Source of the DNA: an uncultured Lachnospiraceae bacterium
GTDB taxonomy: Bacteria > Bacillota > Clostridia > Lachnospirales > Lachnospiraceae
Length of the DNA: 6,331 nucleotides
Assembly: GCA_902782625.1 (NCBI GenBank)
Contig: CACZNZ010000274.1
Location: 1-6,331, forward strand
Reading direction: 5' to 3'
Shown piece by piece: positions 1-6,331 of the stretch (position 1 is the first letter of the stretch; each line of letters begins with the position of its first letter). Made by a program: the position numbers and the translations under genes. Below the pieces are notes generated by a model, which did not search any database, was not told where the DNA came from, and saw only the letters and a program-made list of their open reading frames with translations.

Positions 1-74
1 ATGTATTAAACCACGATATGAAAAAGAAAGGAAATATGGTGTTATAGCTTCTATAAACATCATACAAGGGGTAT

Positions 75-878
75 ATGCAAGAAGAAAAAACCGGATTTCT
101 GGAGCAGTACTATATCGCCTGCTGCAGACCGTCACAATACCACAAGACACTGATGAAGAATTCCAAGGCAGCATTGGTGAGGTATCTGGTCGTGCTATGC
201 ATGTTCCTTACTTTACTGGATACGGTGATACCTTTTGCGGCCTGGGATGTAAGTGTCGGAGGAATGAAAAACCTCATCCTCCGGGGCATTCCGTCATTTT
301 CCCTGAAAGACGGATTATTTCAGGCGGAGGAACCGCTGGATTTTACGCTGGGGAATACAACCCATATCAAAGTGGATTCTAAAGAGAAAAAATTTACTTC
401 TCAGGATATTGACTCGGAGTATCTCCAGGAATTTCTGATCAGCCGAACCAATATTCTGGTTTCTGCGGATTATTCGGTAAGAGAAATCAAACTGTCTGAT
501 ATGAAGTCCTTTACGTTAGACAACCAGTCTCTCGTGGATTTCCTTCCTTTTATCAGGGCAACAATCGGACTGACTATGCTGATCACAGTGCTGGTCAAGA
601 TAGTTGAATACCTGTTTGTCGCAGCATTTTTTGCTCTGTTTTGCAGAGGAAGTGTTAGAAATGAAGAGGGGAAGATGGTTTCAATGAAACAGGCGTTTGT
701 CATTGCTATCTATGCAAAGACACTTTTTGCCATTATCAACAGTGTTGATGCGGCGCTTGGAGGAATTCTGCCTGCGACACTGCTGATCATAGCAAATGTG
801 TTTGTGACGATGATGTATATCAGCAGAGTGGAAATGAAGATTCTCGGTGTGGACAGCAAATGGAAATTTAGGGAGTAA
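75..878 (+). CDS. DUF1189-type integral membrane protein
   Basis: The 267-residue protein has the architecture of DUF1189 membrane proteins: a short cytoplasmic N-terminus, one hydrophobic segment at about residues 32-54, a polar domain of about 100 residues (55-155) that should face outside, then closely packed hydrophobic stretches at about 158-190 (one long or two short segments), 206-222 and 229-249, and a short charged tail. The molecular function of this family is unknown. The start is preceded by AAGGGG at 66-71, only 3 bases from the ATG, so it is a close but usable ribosome binding site. It is the first gene of a tight run with cobU, a sortase and an LTA synthase homologue, which suggests a membrane or envelope role, but this is inference. 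The family call rests on topology and general resemblance rather than on a catalytic motif. The size and membrane nature are certain; the family name is probable. Confidence 0.75.
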   Translation: MQEEKTGFLEQYYIACCRPSQYHKTLMKNSKAALVRYLVVLCMFLTLLDTVIPFAAWDVSVGGMKNLILRGIPSFSLKDGLFQAEEPLDFTLGNTTHIKVDSKEKKFTSQDIDSEYLQEFLISRTNILVSADYSVREIKLSDMKSFTLDNQSLVDFLPFIRATIGLTMLITVLVKIVEYLFVAAFFALFCRGSVRNEEGKMVSMKQAFVIAIYAKTLFAIINSVDAALGGILPATLLIIANVFVTMMYISRVEMKILGVDSKWKFRE

Positions 879-884
879 TCTCTC

Positions 885-892
885 AGAAAGGA
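885..892 (+). promoter_or_regulatory. Ribosome binding site that decides the cobU start
   Basis: AGAAAGGA lies just after the DUF1189 stop. It ends 3 bases before the ATG at 896 but 9 bases before the in-frame ATG at 902, so spacing favours 902 as the true start. Confidence 0.55.
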
Positions 893-901
893 TGGATGAT
901 T

Positions 902-1456
902 ATGTCGAGGGTGACTCTGGTAACCGGCGGCAGCCGAAGCGGAAAAAGTGTAATAGCAGAAGAAAAGGCAAAGGAATATGGAAAACGCAGTGTTCTCTAT
1001 CTTGCCACGGCTATCCCGGTCGACGATGATATGAAGGAAAGAATTCGCATACATCAGGAAAGAAGGGATTCGGCCTGGGGGACGTATGAGGGATACCGGG
1101 AACTGGGAGAAGTCGTAAAAAACACAGAAAAAACGACCATACTCCTGGATTGTGTAACTGTGCTGATCACCAATGTACTTTTTGAGGAGGAGAGGAATTT
1201 TGATGAGCTCTCTGCCAGAGAGGTTGAGGATCTGGAGCATGAGATCATGATGGAACTTTCTGATCTGGTCAAGGCAATCAGGGATACAAACAAGAACCTC
1301 GTAATCGTGACCAATGAAGTGGGAATGAGCGTGGTTCCGTCATATCGTCTCGGCAGGATATTCAGTGACATAGCCGGAAAGGCAAATCAGCTTCTGGCAA
1401 AACTTGCGGATGAGGTGTATCTGTCGATCAGCGGGATTCCCATGCGGCTTAAATAA
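902..1456 (+). CDS. cobU: CobU: adenosylcobinamide kinase / adenosylcobinamide-phosphate guanylyltransferase
   Basis: This cytoplasmic enzyme phosphorylates adenosylcobinamide and then transfers GMP from GTP to give adenosylcobinamide-GDP, the substrate of CobS in the last steps of coenzyme B12 synthesis or salvage. Counting from Met902, the protein has 184 residues, normal for the family. A P-loop GGSRSGKS sits at residues 9-16. RIRIHQERR places His51 at the position of the guanylylated His46 of Salmonella CobU. ILLDCVTVLITN matches the second conserved strand, and VTNEVGMSVVPSYRLGR followed by DIAGKANQLLA and SGIP matches the C-terminal family signature. An in-frame ATG at 896 would add two residues, but the Shine-Dalgarno spacing favours 902. 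It lies 23 bp after the DUF1189 gene and 21 bp before the sortase gene. CobS, CobT, CobC and CobD are absent from the window, so its partners must be encoded elsewhere. All key motifs appear intact. Confidence 0.96.
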   Translation: MSRVTLVTGGSRSGKSVIAEEKAKEYGKRSVLYLATAIPVDDDMKERIRIHQERRDSAWGTYEGYRELGEVVKNTEKTTILLDCVTVLITNVLFEEERNFDELSAREVEDLEHEIMMELSDLVKAIRDTNKNLVIVTNEVGMSVVPSYRLGRIFSDIAGKANQLLAKLADEVYLSISGIPMRLK

Positions 1457-1477
1457 TCTTCATGATAAGGTGGAAAA

Positions 1478-2269
1478 ATGAAAAAAACAAAAAAGAAAAA
1501 GAAAAGAAGCATGATACCTTTGCTGCTGTTTTTGATCAGCCTGGCAGTCTTTTGCGCGGCAGCCTACAGGATTCTGAATGTGCAATGGCTTTATCATGAG
1601 GCAGAAAAGGAATATGAAGATCTTAGAAAGTACACCGAAAAGGACCCGAACCCCAAGAAAGATAAATGCCCTGTTAAAGTGGACTTCGATAAGCTCAGAA
1701 AGGTTAATCCCGATGTGATCGGATGGATCTATATCCCGAAGACAGATATTGATTATCCGATTGTCCAGGGAAAAGACAATTCCTATTATCTGCATCGGAC
1801 TTATAAAAAAGAAAACAATTTTGCCGGATCTATTTTCCTCGACAGTAATTGCAGAAAAGATTTCTATTCCGCTAACAGCGTGGTGTATGGTCATAATATG
1901 AGAAACGGAAGCATGTTCGGTATGCTCAAAAAATACTATGATACGAAATACAATGAAAAAGCGGACTATAAAAAGAGGAATATCGTCTGGATCGTCACAC
2001 CGACCAGAGAGAAAGAATATACAATCTTCGCTGCCAGAGAGATCAATGTCAGCAAAGACATGGATGTATATACCATTGATTTCGGCACAGTAGAAGAGTA
2101 TCAGGAGTATCTGGAAAATGCGGTAAAGAAATCTCTTTACAATACAAAAGTCCCTGTCAGTACGAATAACTTTATTCTGACGCTTTCTACATGTACTTCC
2201 ACGACGGAGACCGGCAGGTTTATCATACAGTGTAAACTGATTCAGGATACGGAGAGAAATGCAAAATAA
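1478..2269 (+). CDS. srtB: Class B sortase (cysteine transpeptidase)
   Basis: This membrane-anchored transpeptidase cleaves a C-terminal sorting signal on secreted proteins and joins them to the cell wall peptidoglycan. The 263-residue protein has a lysine-rich cytoplasmic start (residues 2-10), one hydrophobic anchor at about 12-34 and an extracellular catalytic domain from about 67 onward. The triad is visible: His139 in VVYGHNM, Cys239 in TLSTCTS and Arg247 in GRFIIQC. VIGWIYIP at 80-87 and DYPIVQG at 92-98 are typical of the class B family, and the length also fits class B. AAGGTGG at 1467-1473 supports the start. Its stop overlaps the start of the LTA synthase gene by 11 bp, which suggests translational coupling. 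No protein in the window carries a sorting signal such as LPxTG or an NPxTx-type motif with a hydrophobic tail, so the substrate is encoded elsewhere. The class is secure; the symbol is by family only. Confidence 0.93.
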   Translation: MKKTKKKKKRSMIPLLLFLISLAVFCAAAYRILNVQWLYHEAEKEYEDLRKYTEKDPNPKKDKCPVKVDFDKLRKVNPDVIGWIYIPKTDIDYPIVQGKDNSYYLHRTYKKENNFAGSIFLDSNCRKDFYSANSVVYGHNMRNGSMFGMLKKYYDTKYNEKADYKKRNIVWIVTPTREKEYTIFAAREINVSKDMDVYTIDFGTVEEYQEYLENAVKKSLYNTKVPVSTNNFILTLSTCTSTTETGRFIIQCKLIQDTERNAK

Positions 2270-4307
2270 AAACAATACGGATCTGCGGATGGTTTTGAAA
2301 ACAGATTTATTAATCTGTGGATTAAATCTTGTAATCACACTGGTTTTAAATCTGTTTCTCGAATTCACATTGCGCAGGTCGCTTTCAGAGGTTTTCAATT
2401 TCATAAATGAAAGAACCTTTGTGTTCCTGTATAATGGACTCATTCTGTTTGCCACATTATCACTGGTCCTGCTGTTTCGTAAAAAAGCATTCGCCTATGC
2501 GGTGATCGTCGGCGGATGGCTTATGGTGGGTATTGCAAACTATGTGGTGTTAAGCGACAGAAAAACGCCGTTTACCGCAGTGGATCTGCAAATGTTTCAT
2601 TCCATTCTGCCGGTCCTGCGCAGTTATTTGAGTCTGTGGCAGATTCTCGGCGGAATGATTTTGCTGATTGCTGGTATCGTTGGCCTGGTATGCCTGTTTT
2701 TGTACACGCCGGAACAGGCAAAACATTTTCAGTTCCGGACCAATTTCTGTGTGGTTGTTGTGATTTTTGCCATGCTGTATCTTTGTACTTATGTAGGCGT
2801 GGGTAAAAGACAACTCATCGGAAGATTCGATAACCTGATTGACGGCTATCATGATTACGGAGTGACATTCGGCTTTTGCGTCACTGCGATTGATACCGGG
2901 ATTGACCGTCCTATTGATTATTCCATGGAGAAAATGCATTCTCTGAACAAGAAAATCAACAAAAAGACTGCAGAACTGAAAAAGAAGGAAAAGAACAAGG
3001 AAAAGCACAGTCCCAATTTTGTTTTTATTCAGCTTGAGTCCTTCTTTGATGTGACAACGGTAAAAGGGCTGCAGGCTTCCCAGGATCCGATCCCCTTTAT
3101 CAGAAAGCTTCGAGAGGAATATACTTCAGGATATCTGAAGGTACCTGTGTACGGGGCAGGAACGATCAATACGGAATTCGAAGTCATGACCGGGATGAAT
3201 CTTGACTATTTCGGGACTGGCGAGTTCCCGTACCGAAGTATCCTGCATAAAAGAACCTGTGATAATATGAGCTACTGGCTGAAAGAGGCAGATTATGCAA
3301 CCACTGTCATCCATAATAATAATGCCTCGTTTTATGACAGGAATAAAGTTTTCTCTAATCTGGGCTGGGATTGTTTTGTCACGGAAGAAAACATGGATGT
3401 TGCAGCCATGAATGAGGTGGGCTGGGCAAAAGATGTCATTCTTACTGACTATATCATGAGTACGATTGATTATACGAAGAAGAAAGACCTGATCTATGCT
3501 ATCTCTGTGCAGGGACACGGAGATTATCCCTCTTCCGACCAGTCAGGAAAAGATATTCAGATCACAGCTTCTGCCGGTACGGATTTCACACAAAAACAGC
3601 TTAATCAGTACACCTATTATGCCAATGAGACAAGGGAGATGGATTCCTTTATCGAAACACTGCTAGGAAAGCTTGCGCAGTATCCAGAGGAAACCGTAGT
3701 CATTGCTTACGGCGATCATCTGCCCGGCATGAATCTGGAATCCGACGATCTGACCAGTGGGTCGAAATATAAGACTCCTTATTTTATATGGGATAATTAC
3801 GGCTATCATAAAAAACATAAAGACAAACTGTCCGGTAATGTTGCCGCATGGCAGCTTGCCTCTAAAGTGTTCGGGCAGGCCGGCATACATCAAGGCACAT
3901 TAAACGCCTATCATCAGACCATGTCTGAAAGTAAGAACTATAAAAAGAATCTGAAGCTCCTCCAGTATGATATGCTTTACGGAGATAATTTTGTCAGAGA
4001 CGGTAAAGCAGATCTTAAACCTTCCGAGCTTCAGTATGCGTGGAAACCTGTGGAGATTGAGTATATTCTTCCAAGGGAGGATGACATTGTTATCGCAGGC
4101 GACCGGTTTACCAAAGCAAGCCGTGTCTGTGTAAACGGCAGACCGATCAAGACAACGCGCCTTAGCAGCCACCTTCTTCGGGTGTCCAAAGGAAAAATCA
4201 AAGATAAAGACAGTGTAGTTATTGCACAGGTAAGTTCCACCAATGATAATATTATCTTCAATGAGTCAGAACCCTTTGAATATCATGAAGAAAGTGATAA
4301 CAGATAA
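2259..4307 (+). CDS. LTA synthase family protein (membrane phosphoglycerol transferase, sulfatase fold)
   Basis: The 682-residue protein resembles LtaS enzymes, which transfer glycerol phosphate from phosphatidylglycerol onto a glycolipid or glycan outside the cell. Five hydrophobic segments lie at about residues 14-34, 54-73, 79-98, 129-148 and 163-181. A lysine-rich linker (about 229-250) leads to the extracellular alkaline-phosphatase/sulfatase-type domain (about 252-560). Metal and catalytic positions can be matched to S. aureus LtaS: Glu260 in IQLESFFD, Thr302 in GAGTINTEFE (likely nucleophile, T followed by E four residues on), His420 in VQGHGDYP, and Asp486-His487 in AYGDHLPG. Residues about 596-676 form an extra beta-rich C-terminal domain. 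The start uses GGAG at 2251-2254 inside the sortase gene; the 11-bp overlap implies coupling. The substrate could be LTA or another glycerol-phosphate-decorated glycan, which the sequence alone does not settle. The 3' end overlaps the convergent LysR gene by 25 bp. Confidence 0.92.
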   Translation: MQNKNNTDLRMVLKTDLLICGLNLVITLVLNLFLEFTLRRSLSEVFNFINERTFVFLYNGLILFATLSLVLLFRKKAFAYAVIVGGWLMVGIANYVVLSDRKTPFTAVDLQMFHSILPVLRSYLSLWQILGGMILLIAGIVGLVCLFLYTPEQAKHFQFRTNFCVVVVIFAMLYLCTYVGVGKRQLIGRFDNLIDGYHDYGVTFGFCVTAIDTGIDRPIDYSMEKMHSLNKKINKKTAELKKKEKNKEKHSPNFVFIQLESFFDVTTVKGLQASQDPIPFIRKLREEYTSGYLKVPVYGAGTINTEFEVMTGMNLDYFGTGEFPYRSILHKRTCDNMSYWLKEADYATTVIHNNNASFYDRNKVFSNLGWDCFVTEENMDVAAMNEVGWAKDVILTDYIMSTIDYTKKKDLIYAISVQGHGDYPSSDQSGKDIQITASAGTDFTQKQLNQYTYYANETREMDSFIETLLGKLAQYPEETVVIAYGDHLPGMNLESDDLTSGSKYKTPYFIWDNYGYHKKHKDKLSGNVAAWQLASKVFGQAGIHQGTLNAYHQTMSESKNYKKNLKLLQYDMLYGDNFVRDGKADLKPSELQYAWKPVEIEYILPREDDIVIAGDRFTKASRVCVNGRPIKTTRLSSHLLRVSKGKIKDKDSVVIAQVSSTNDNIIFNESEPFEYHEESDNR

Positions 4308-5167
4308 TCCTGAGCATAGTTGATGAAAGTTCTTGTCGCCGGAGAGGAAAGCTTCAGGGAAGGAATGGCAATCCCGAGCATGCGGCTGGCATAGGGTTTC
4401 AGCGGAAGAGCTTTAGCATGGTAAGGCGCGAAATCAAGAATCAGTTTCGGCAGAATACTCATGCCGAGTCCACATTCAACCATCGACAGGATCGTGTAAT
4501 CATCTTTGGCCGTATATTGGATATCCGGCGTAATATGATTGGTTTTGAGCATGTTGTGGATGTCATAGTCGATACCAAAAGTAGATATGATAAAGGTCTG
4601 ATGATTGAATCTCTCAATCGGAAAGATATCTTTCTCCGTCAAAGGATAATCGGGAGGAAGAATTGCAAGGAGTGGGTCTCTCGCAAGAGGGATCCACTCT
4701 ATTTTATTGCGGTCGGATCCCGAAACACTCAGAAAGCCCAGATCAACTTCTCCGTCATTGAGCCATTGAAGGATTTCCTCGTTTCCGCCTTCTTTAAAAT
4801 GTATCGTGACAGACGGATAGTCATTCTTGAAATTTCGGATGATGTAAGGGAGCCATTTCCTGGCGATGGAACTGTAGGTTCCAATCGAGAGGCTTCCCTT
4901 TTCAAGATGATGAAGAGCAGCGACTGTCTGCTCGAGGTTCTCCTGACATTGGACGATCTGCGTGATGAAAGGCAGAAGTTCTCTTCCTGCCGGCGTGAGG
5001 CTTGCTCCATTCCGGTTTCTCTCAAACAAAGTCAGGTCGAATTCCTGTTCCATTCGGGCCAGGGTATGGCTGATGCCTGACTGTGTGTAGCCAAGTTCTT
5101 TAGCTGCTTTGGATAAAGACTGGTGTTTTGCTACAGAACTGAAAATCTGATATTTGCTGATATCCAT
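4283..5167 (-). CDS. LysR-family transcriptional regulator
   Basis: This 294-residue protein has the normal LysR length and layout. The N-terminal winged helix-turn-helix covers about residues 1-60, with SLSKAAKELGYTQSGISHTLARME (in part, 17-40) as the recognition region and LFERNRNGASLTPAGRELL (about 47-65) as the wing. A linker helix spans about 62-90, and the effector-binding domain runs from about 92 (LSIGTYSS) to 290, with typical LysR landmarks DGEVDLGF (138-145) and VECGLGMSILPK (230-241). The start is firm: a perfect AAGGAGG lies 5 bases upstream, at 5173-5179. It is transcribed divergently from the putP homologue, the classic arrangement in which a LysR protein regulates its neighbour and itself. 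The ligand cannot be read from the sequence; proline or a related compound is only a guess from context. The gene end runs 25 bp into the LTA synthase gene. Confidence 0.95.
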   Translation of the reverse strand: MDISKYQIFSSVAKHQSLSKAAKELGYTQSGISHTLARMEQEFDLTLFERNRNGASLTPAGRELLPFITQIVQCQENLEQTVAALHHLEKGSLSIGTYSSIARKWLPYIIRNFKNDYPSVTIHFKEGGNEEILQWLNDGEVDLGFLSVSGSDRNKIEWIPLARDPLLAILPPDYPLTEKDIFPIERFNHQTFIISTFGIDYDIHNMLKTNHITPDIQYTAKDDYTILSMVECGLGMSILPKLILDFAPYHAKALPLKPYASRMLGIAIPSLKLSSPATRTFINYAQDYLLSLSS

Positions 5168-5172
5168 AGAAA

Positions 5173-5179
5173 CCTCCTT
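5173..5179 (-). promoter_or_regulatory. Strong ribosome binding site of the LysR gene
   Basis: On the minus strand this reads AAGGAGG, a full Shine-Dalgarno sequence, 5 bases before the ATG at 5167. It fixes the regulator's start. Confidence 0.85.
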
Positions 5180-5248
5180 TATTTATCAGACGGGACCATC
5201 ATATAAATGCTTTGCGTTCGAGTCTTGAATTAAAAAATGTATGTGACA

Positions 5249-5278
5249 ATTATAACACAAAACATGAGTTTCTGTCAT
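5249..5278 (-). promoter_or_regulatory. Predicted sigma-A promoter of the LysR gene
   Basis: On the minus strand the -35 is ATGACA (plus-strand 5273-5278, 5 of 6 consensus bases) and the -10 is TATAAT (5249-5254, 6 of 6), separated by 18 bases. The -10 is preceded by TGT, giving an extended TGnTATAAT element. Transcription should start near 5242, leaving a leader of about 74 bases. The promoter is strong enough to work without an activator, so autorepression by the LysR protein would be a sensible control; that part is inference. Confidence 0.7.
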
Positions 5279-5280
5279 AT

Positions 5281-5293
5281 ATATTAGTAATAT
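5281..5293. promoter_or_regulatory. Candidate LysR operator: perfect 13-bp palindrome
   Basis: ATATTA-G-TAATAT is a perfect inverted repeat with 6-base arms around one central base. It starts 3 bp beyond the outer edge of the lysR -35, and its centre (5287) is about 58 bases upstream of the predicted putP start site, close to where LysR proteins usually hold their recognition site. It is AT-rich and not a canonical T-N11-A match centred on the dyad, so a chance palindrome is possible. Confidence 0.4.
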
Positions 5294-5310
5294 CATGTAG
5301 GGTTGTCGCT

Positions 5311-5338
5311 TTTATGAACCAATAGAATACGGTATAAT
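5311..5338 (+). promoter_or_regulatory. Predicted putP promoter with a weak -35
   Basis: The -10 is a perfect TATAAT at 5333-5338. The best -35 at usable spacing (16 bases) is TTTATG at 5311-5316, only about 3 of 6 consensus bases. TTGTCG at 5303-5308 is closer to consensus but 24 bases away, which is too far. A good -10 with a poor -35 is typical of activator-dependent promoters and fits control by the divergent LysR protein. The predicted start is near 5345. Confidence 0.6.
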
Positions 5339-5360
5339 CGAATTTGTGAAAACAATATTA

Positions 5361-5369
5361 GGAGGAGAG
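5361..5369 (+). promoter_or_regulatory. Ribosome binding site of putP
   Basis: GGAGGAGAG ends 4 bases before the ATG at 5374. It is a strong Shine-Dalgarno sequence and supports this start. Confidence 0.8.
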
Positions 5370-5373
5370 AAGT

Positions 5374-6331
5374 ATGTCAACAACAATAGCAATTATCATT
5401 GCCTTTGTCTGCTACCTGGCCCTTATGATCGGGATTGGTTTTTGGGCGATGAAAAAGACGACAGGGGCAGATGATTTCTTTTTAGGAGGTCGTGGATTGT
5501 CCGCACCTGTTGCGGCGATGAGCGCACAGGCATCCGACATGAGCGGATGGCTGTTGATGGGACTGCCGGGTTCTGTGTATGCTTTAGGAACAGGACAGGC
5601 CTGGATTGCCATCGGACTTGGTCTGGGAACGATCATCAACTGGCTTTTCATAGCGAAACCGCTGCGGTCCTATACCATTGTGGCTAATAACTCACTGACG
5701 CTGCCGGAATTCTTCGGCAACCGTTTCCATGATGAGAAGAAGATCTTACTTGGTATTTCATCAGTGATCATTGTCATCTTTTTCCTTGTCTATACGGCGT
5801 CAGCACTTGCTTCAGGAGGAAAACTCTTTAATACCGTATTCGGGGTGGACTATCATATAGCTCTTTTCATAGGTGCGGCAGTTATCCTGATCTACACATT
5901 CATGGGAGGATTCCTTGCGGTAAGTACAACAGACTTTGTTCAGGGAACATTGATGTTCATTGCCCTGATCACTGTGCCGATTATAGCATGGAAATATGTC
6001 AGTGGCGATTTTACCAATCTTTTAAATGCAAGTGGTGTGAATTCTGCTCATTATATGAGCCTTATGTATAACGGAGACCACCCGATTAAAGCAGTGGAGA
6101 TCATCTCCAATCTGGCATGGGGTCTCGGGTACTGTGGTATGCCGCATATCCTGGTCCGTTTTATGGCGATCAAGAGCAATAAAGAACTGAATAAATCTGC
6201 AGCCATCGCGATTATCTGGGTAGTGATATCCCTTAGTTTTGCGATTGTGATCGGCGTGGTAGGAAGGGCATTCCTGATGCCGAAGATTCTTGGCGAGACT
6301 GCAGGGGCAGCTACTGCAGAATCAGTATTTA
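5374..6331 (+). CDS. putP: PutP-type Na+/proline symporter, N-terminal 319 codons (runs off the window)
   Basis: This is a sodium:solute symporter family transporter that imports L-proline with Na+ across the cytoplasmic membrane. The frame stays open to the right edge; family members are about 500 residues, so roughly the last third is missing. Without any gap at the N-terminus, the residues align with E. coli PutP numbering: LGGR ending at Arg40, then SAQASDMSGWLLMGLPG with Ser50, Asp55, Ser57 and Gly58. Asp55 is the sodium-linked aspartate of PutP. GGFLAVSTTDFVQ places Asp187 at the E. coli position, and WGLGYCGMPHILVRFMA (about 249-265) is a PutP signature. About eight hydrophobic segments are visible in this part. 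It is divergent from the LysR gene, across 206 bp that hold both promoters. Possible roles are osmoprotection or feeding proline to Stickland-type metabolism. Other SSS substrates are possible, but the match to PutP is close. Confidence 0.94.
   Translation, partial: MSTTIAIIIAFVCYLALMIGIGFWAMKKTTGADDFFLGGRGLSAPVAAMSAQASDMSGWLLMGLPGSVYALGTGQAWIAIGLGLGTIINWLFIAKPLRSYTIVANNSLTLPEFFGNRFHDEKKILLGISSVIIVIFFLVYTASALASGGKLFNTVFGVDYHIALFIGAAVILIYTFMGGFLAVSTTDFVQGTLMFIALITVPIIAWKYVSGDFTNLLNASGVNSAHYMSLMYNGDHPIKAVEIISNLAWGLGYCGMPHILVRFMAIKSNKELNKSAAIAIIWVVISLSFAIVIGVVGRAFLMPKILGETAGAATAESVF

Noticed and set aside
1..74. Possible promoter (TATAAA at 52-57) or tail of an upstream gene (frame 3 ends with TAG at 45-47)
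   Set aside because: No -35 box lies at the right distance, and too little sequence is present to recognise an upstream protein. The operon start cannot be placed.
2..382. Open frame in frame 2 from the window edge, overlapping the DUF1189 gene
   Set aside because: The translation has no hydrophobic or family pattern and is explained as a shadow of the membrane protein gene.
1478..1507. A-rich start of the sortase gene, including a slippery A_AAA_AAG heptamer at 1489-1495
   Set aside because: It matches a -1 frameshift heptamer, but it encodes the positively charged N-terminus expected before a membrane anchor, and no downstream pseudoknot or useful alternative frame is evident.
1460..2455. 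331-codon open frame on the minus strand opposite the sortase gene
   Set aside because: It lies antisense to a sortase with an intact catalytic triad; its protein is a low-complexity I/F/R-rich product with no recognisable motif. It is a shadow frame.
4418..5080. 220-codon open frame on the plus strand inside the LysR gene
   Set aside because: It is fully antisense to a well-supported LysR gene, its product is rich in charged residues without a fold signature, and I see no good ribosome binding site.
5344..5355. Small inverted repeat TTGT-GAAA-ACAA in the putP leader
   Set aside because: Four-base arms are too short and weak to call an operator or a regulatory hairpin.

Overview
The window looks like ordinary chromosomal DNA of a low-to-moderate-GC Gram-positive anaerobe of the Clostridia, most likely a Lachnospiraceae-type gut organism. 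This is inferred from a class B sortase, a lipoteichoic acid (LTA) synthase family enzyme, strong AGGAGG-type ribosome binding sites and overall protein style; no marker gene fixes the species. There is no RNA gene, CRISPR array, insertion sequence or phage gene.

Region 1 (about 75-4307, + strand) is a tight four-gene run: a DUF1189-type membrane protein, the cobalamin nucleotide-loop assembly enzyme CobU, a class B sortase, and a five-TM LTA synthase family phosphoglycerol transferase. Gaps are 23 bp (17 bp if the earlier CobU ATG is used) and 21 bp, followed by an 11-bp overlap, so one transcript is likely. Three of the four products act at the membrane or cell envelope. CobU is the metabolic outlier, and no other cobalamin gene lies in the window. 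No promoter could be placed in the first 74 bases, so the operon may begin further upstream.

Region 2 (4283-5167, - strand) is a LysR-family regulator. Its 3' end overlaps the LTA synthase gene tail-to-tail by 25 bp. A 206-bp divergent intergenic region (5168-5373) separates it from region 3, the first 319 codons of a PutP-type Na+/proline symporter that runs off the right edge. This intergenic region holds a very good lysR promoter (extended -10, near-consensus -35), a putP promoter with a perfect TATAAT but a weak -35, and a perfect 13-bp palindrome placed where a LysR regulator would be expected to bind. The layout suggests that the LysR protein controls putP and itself.

No previously undescribed system could be shown here. 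The points most worth checking are the CobU/envelope gene mix, the extra C-terminal domain of the LTA synthase homologue, the sortase with no visible substrate, and the lysR-putP control region.
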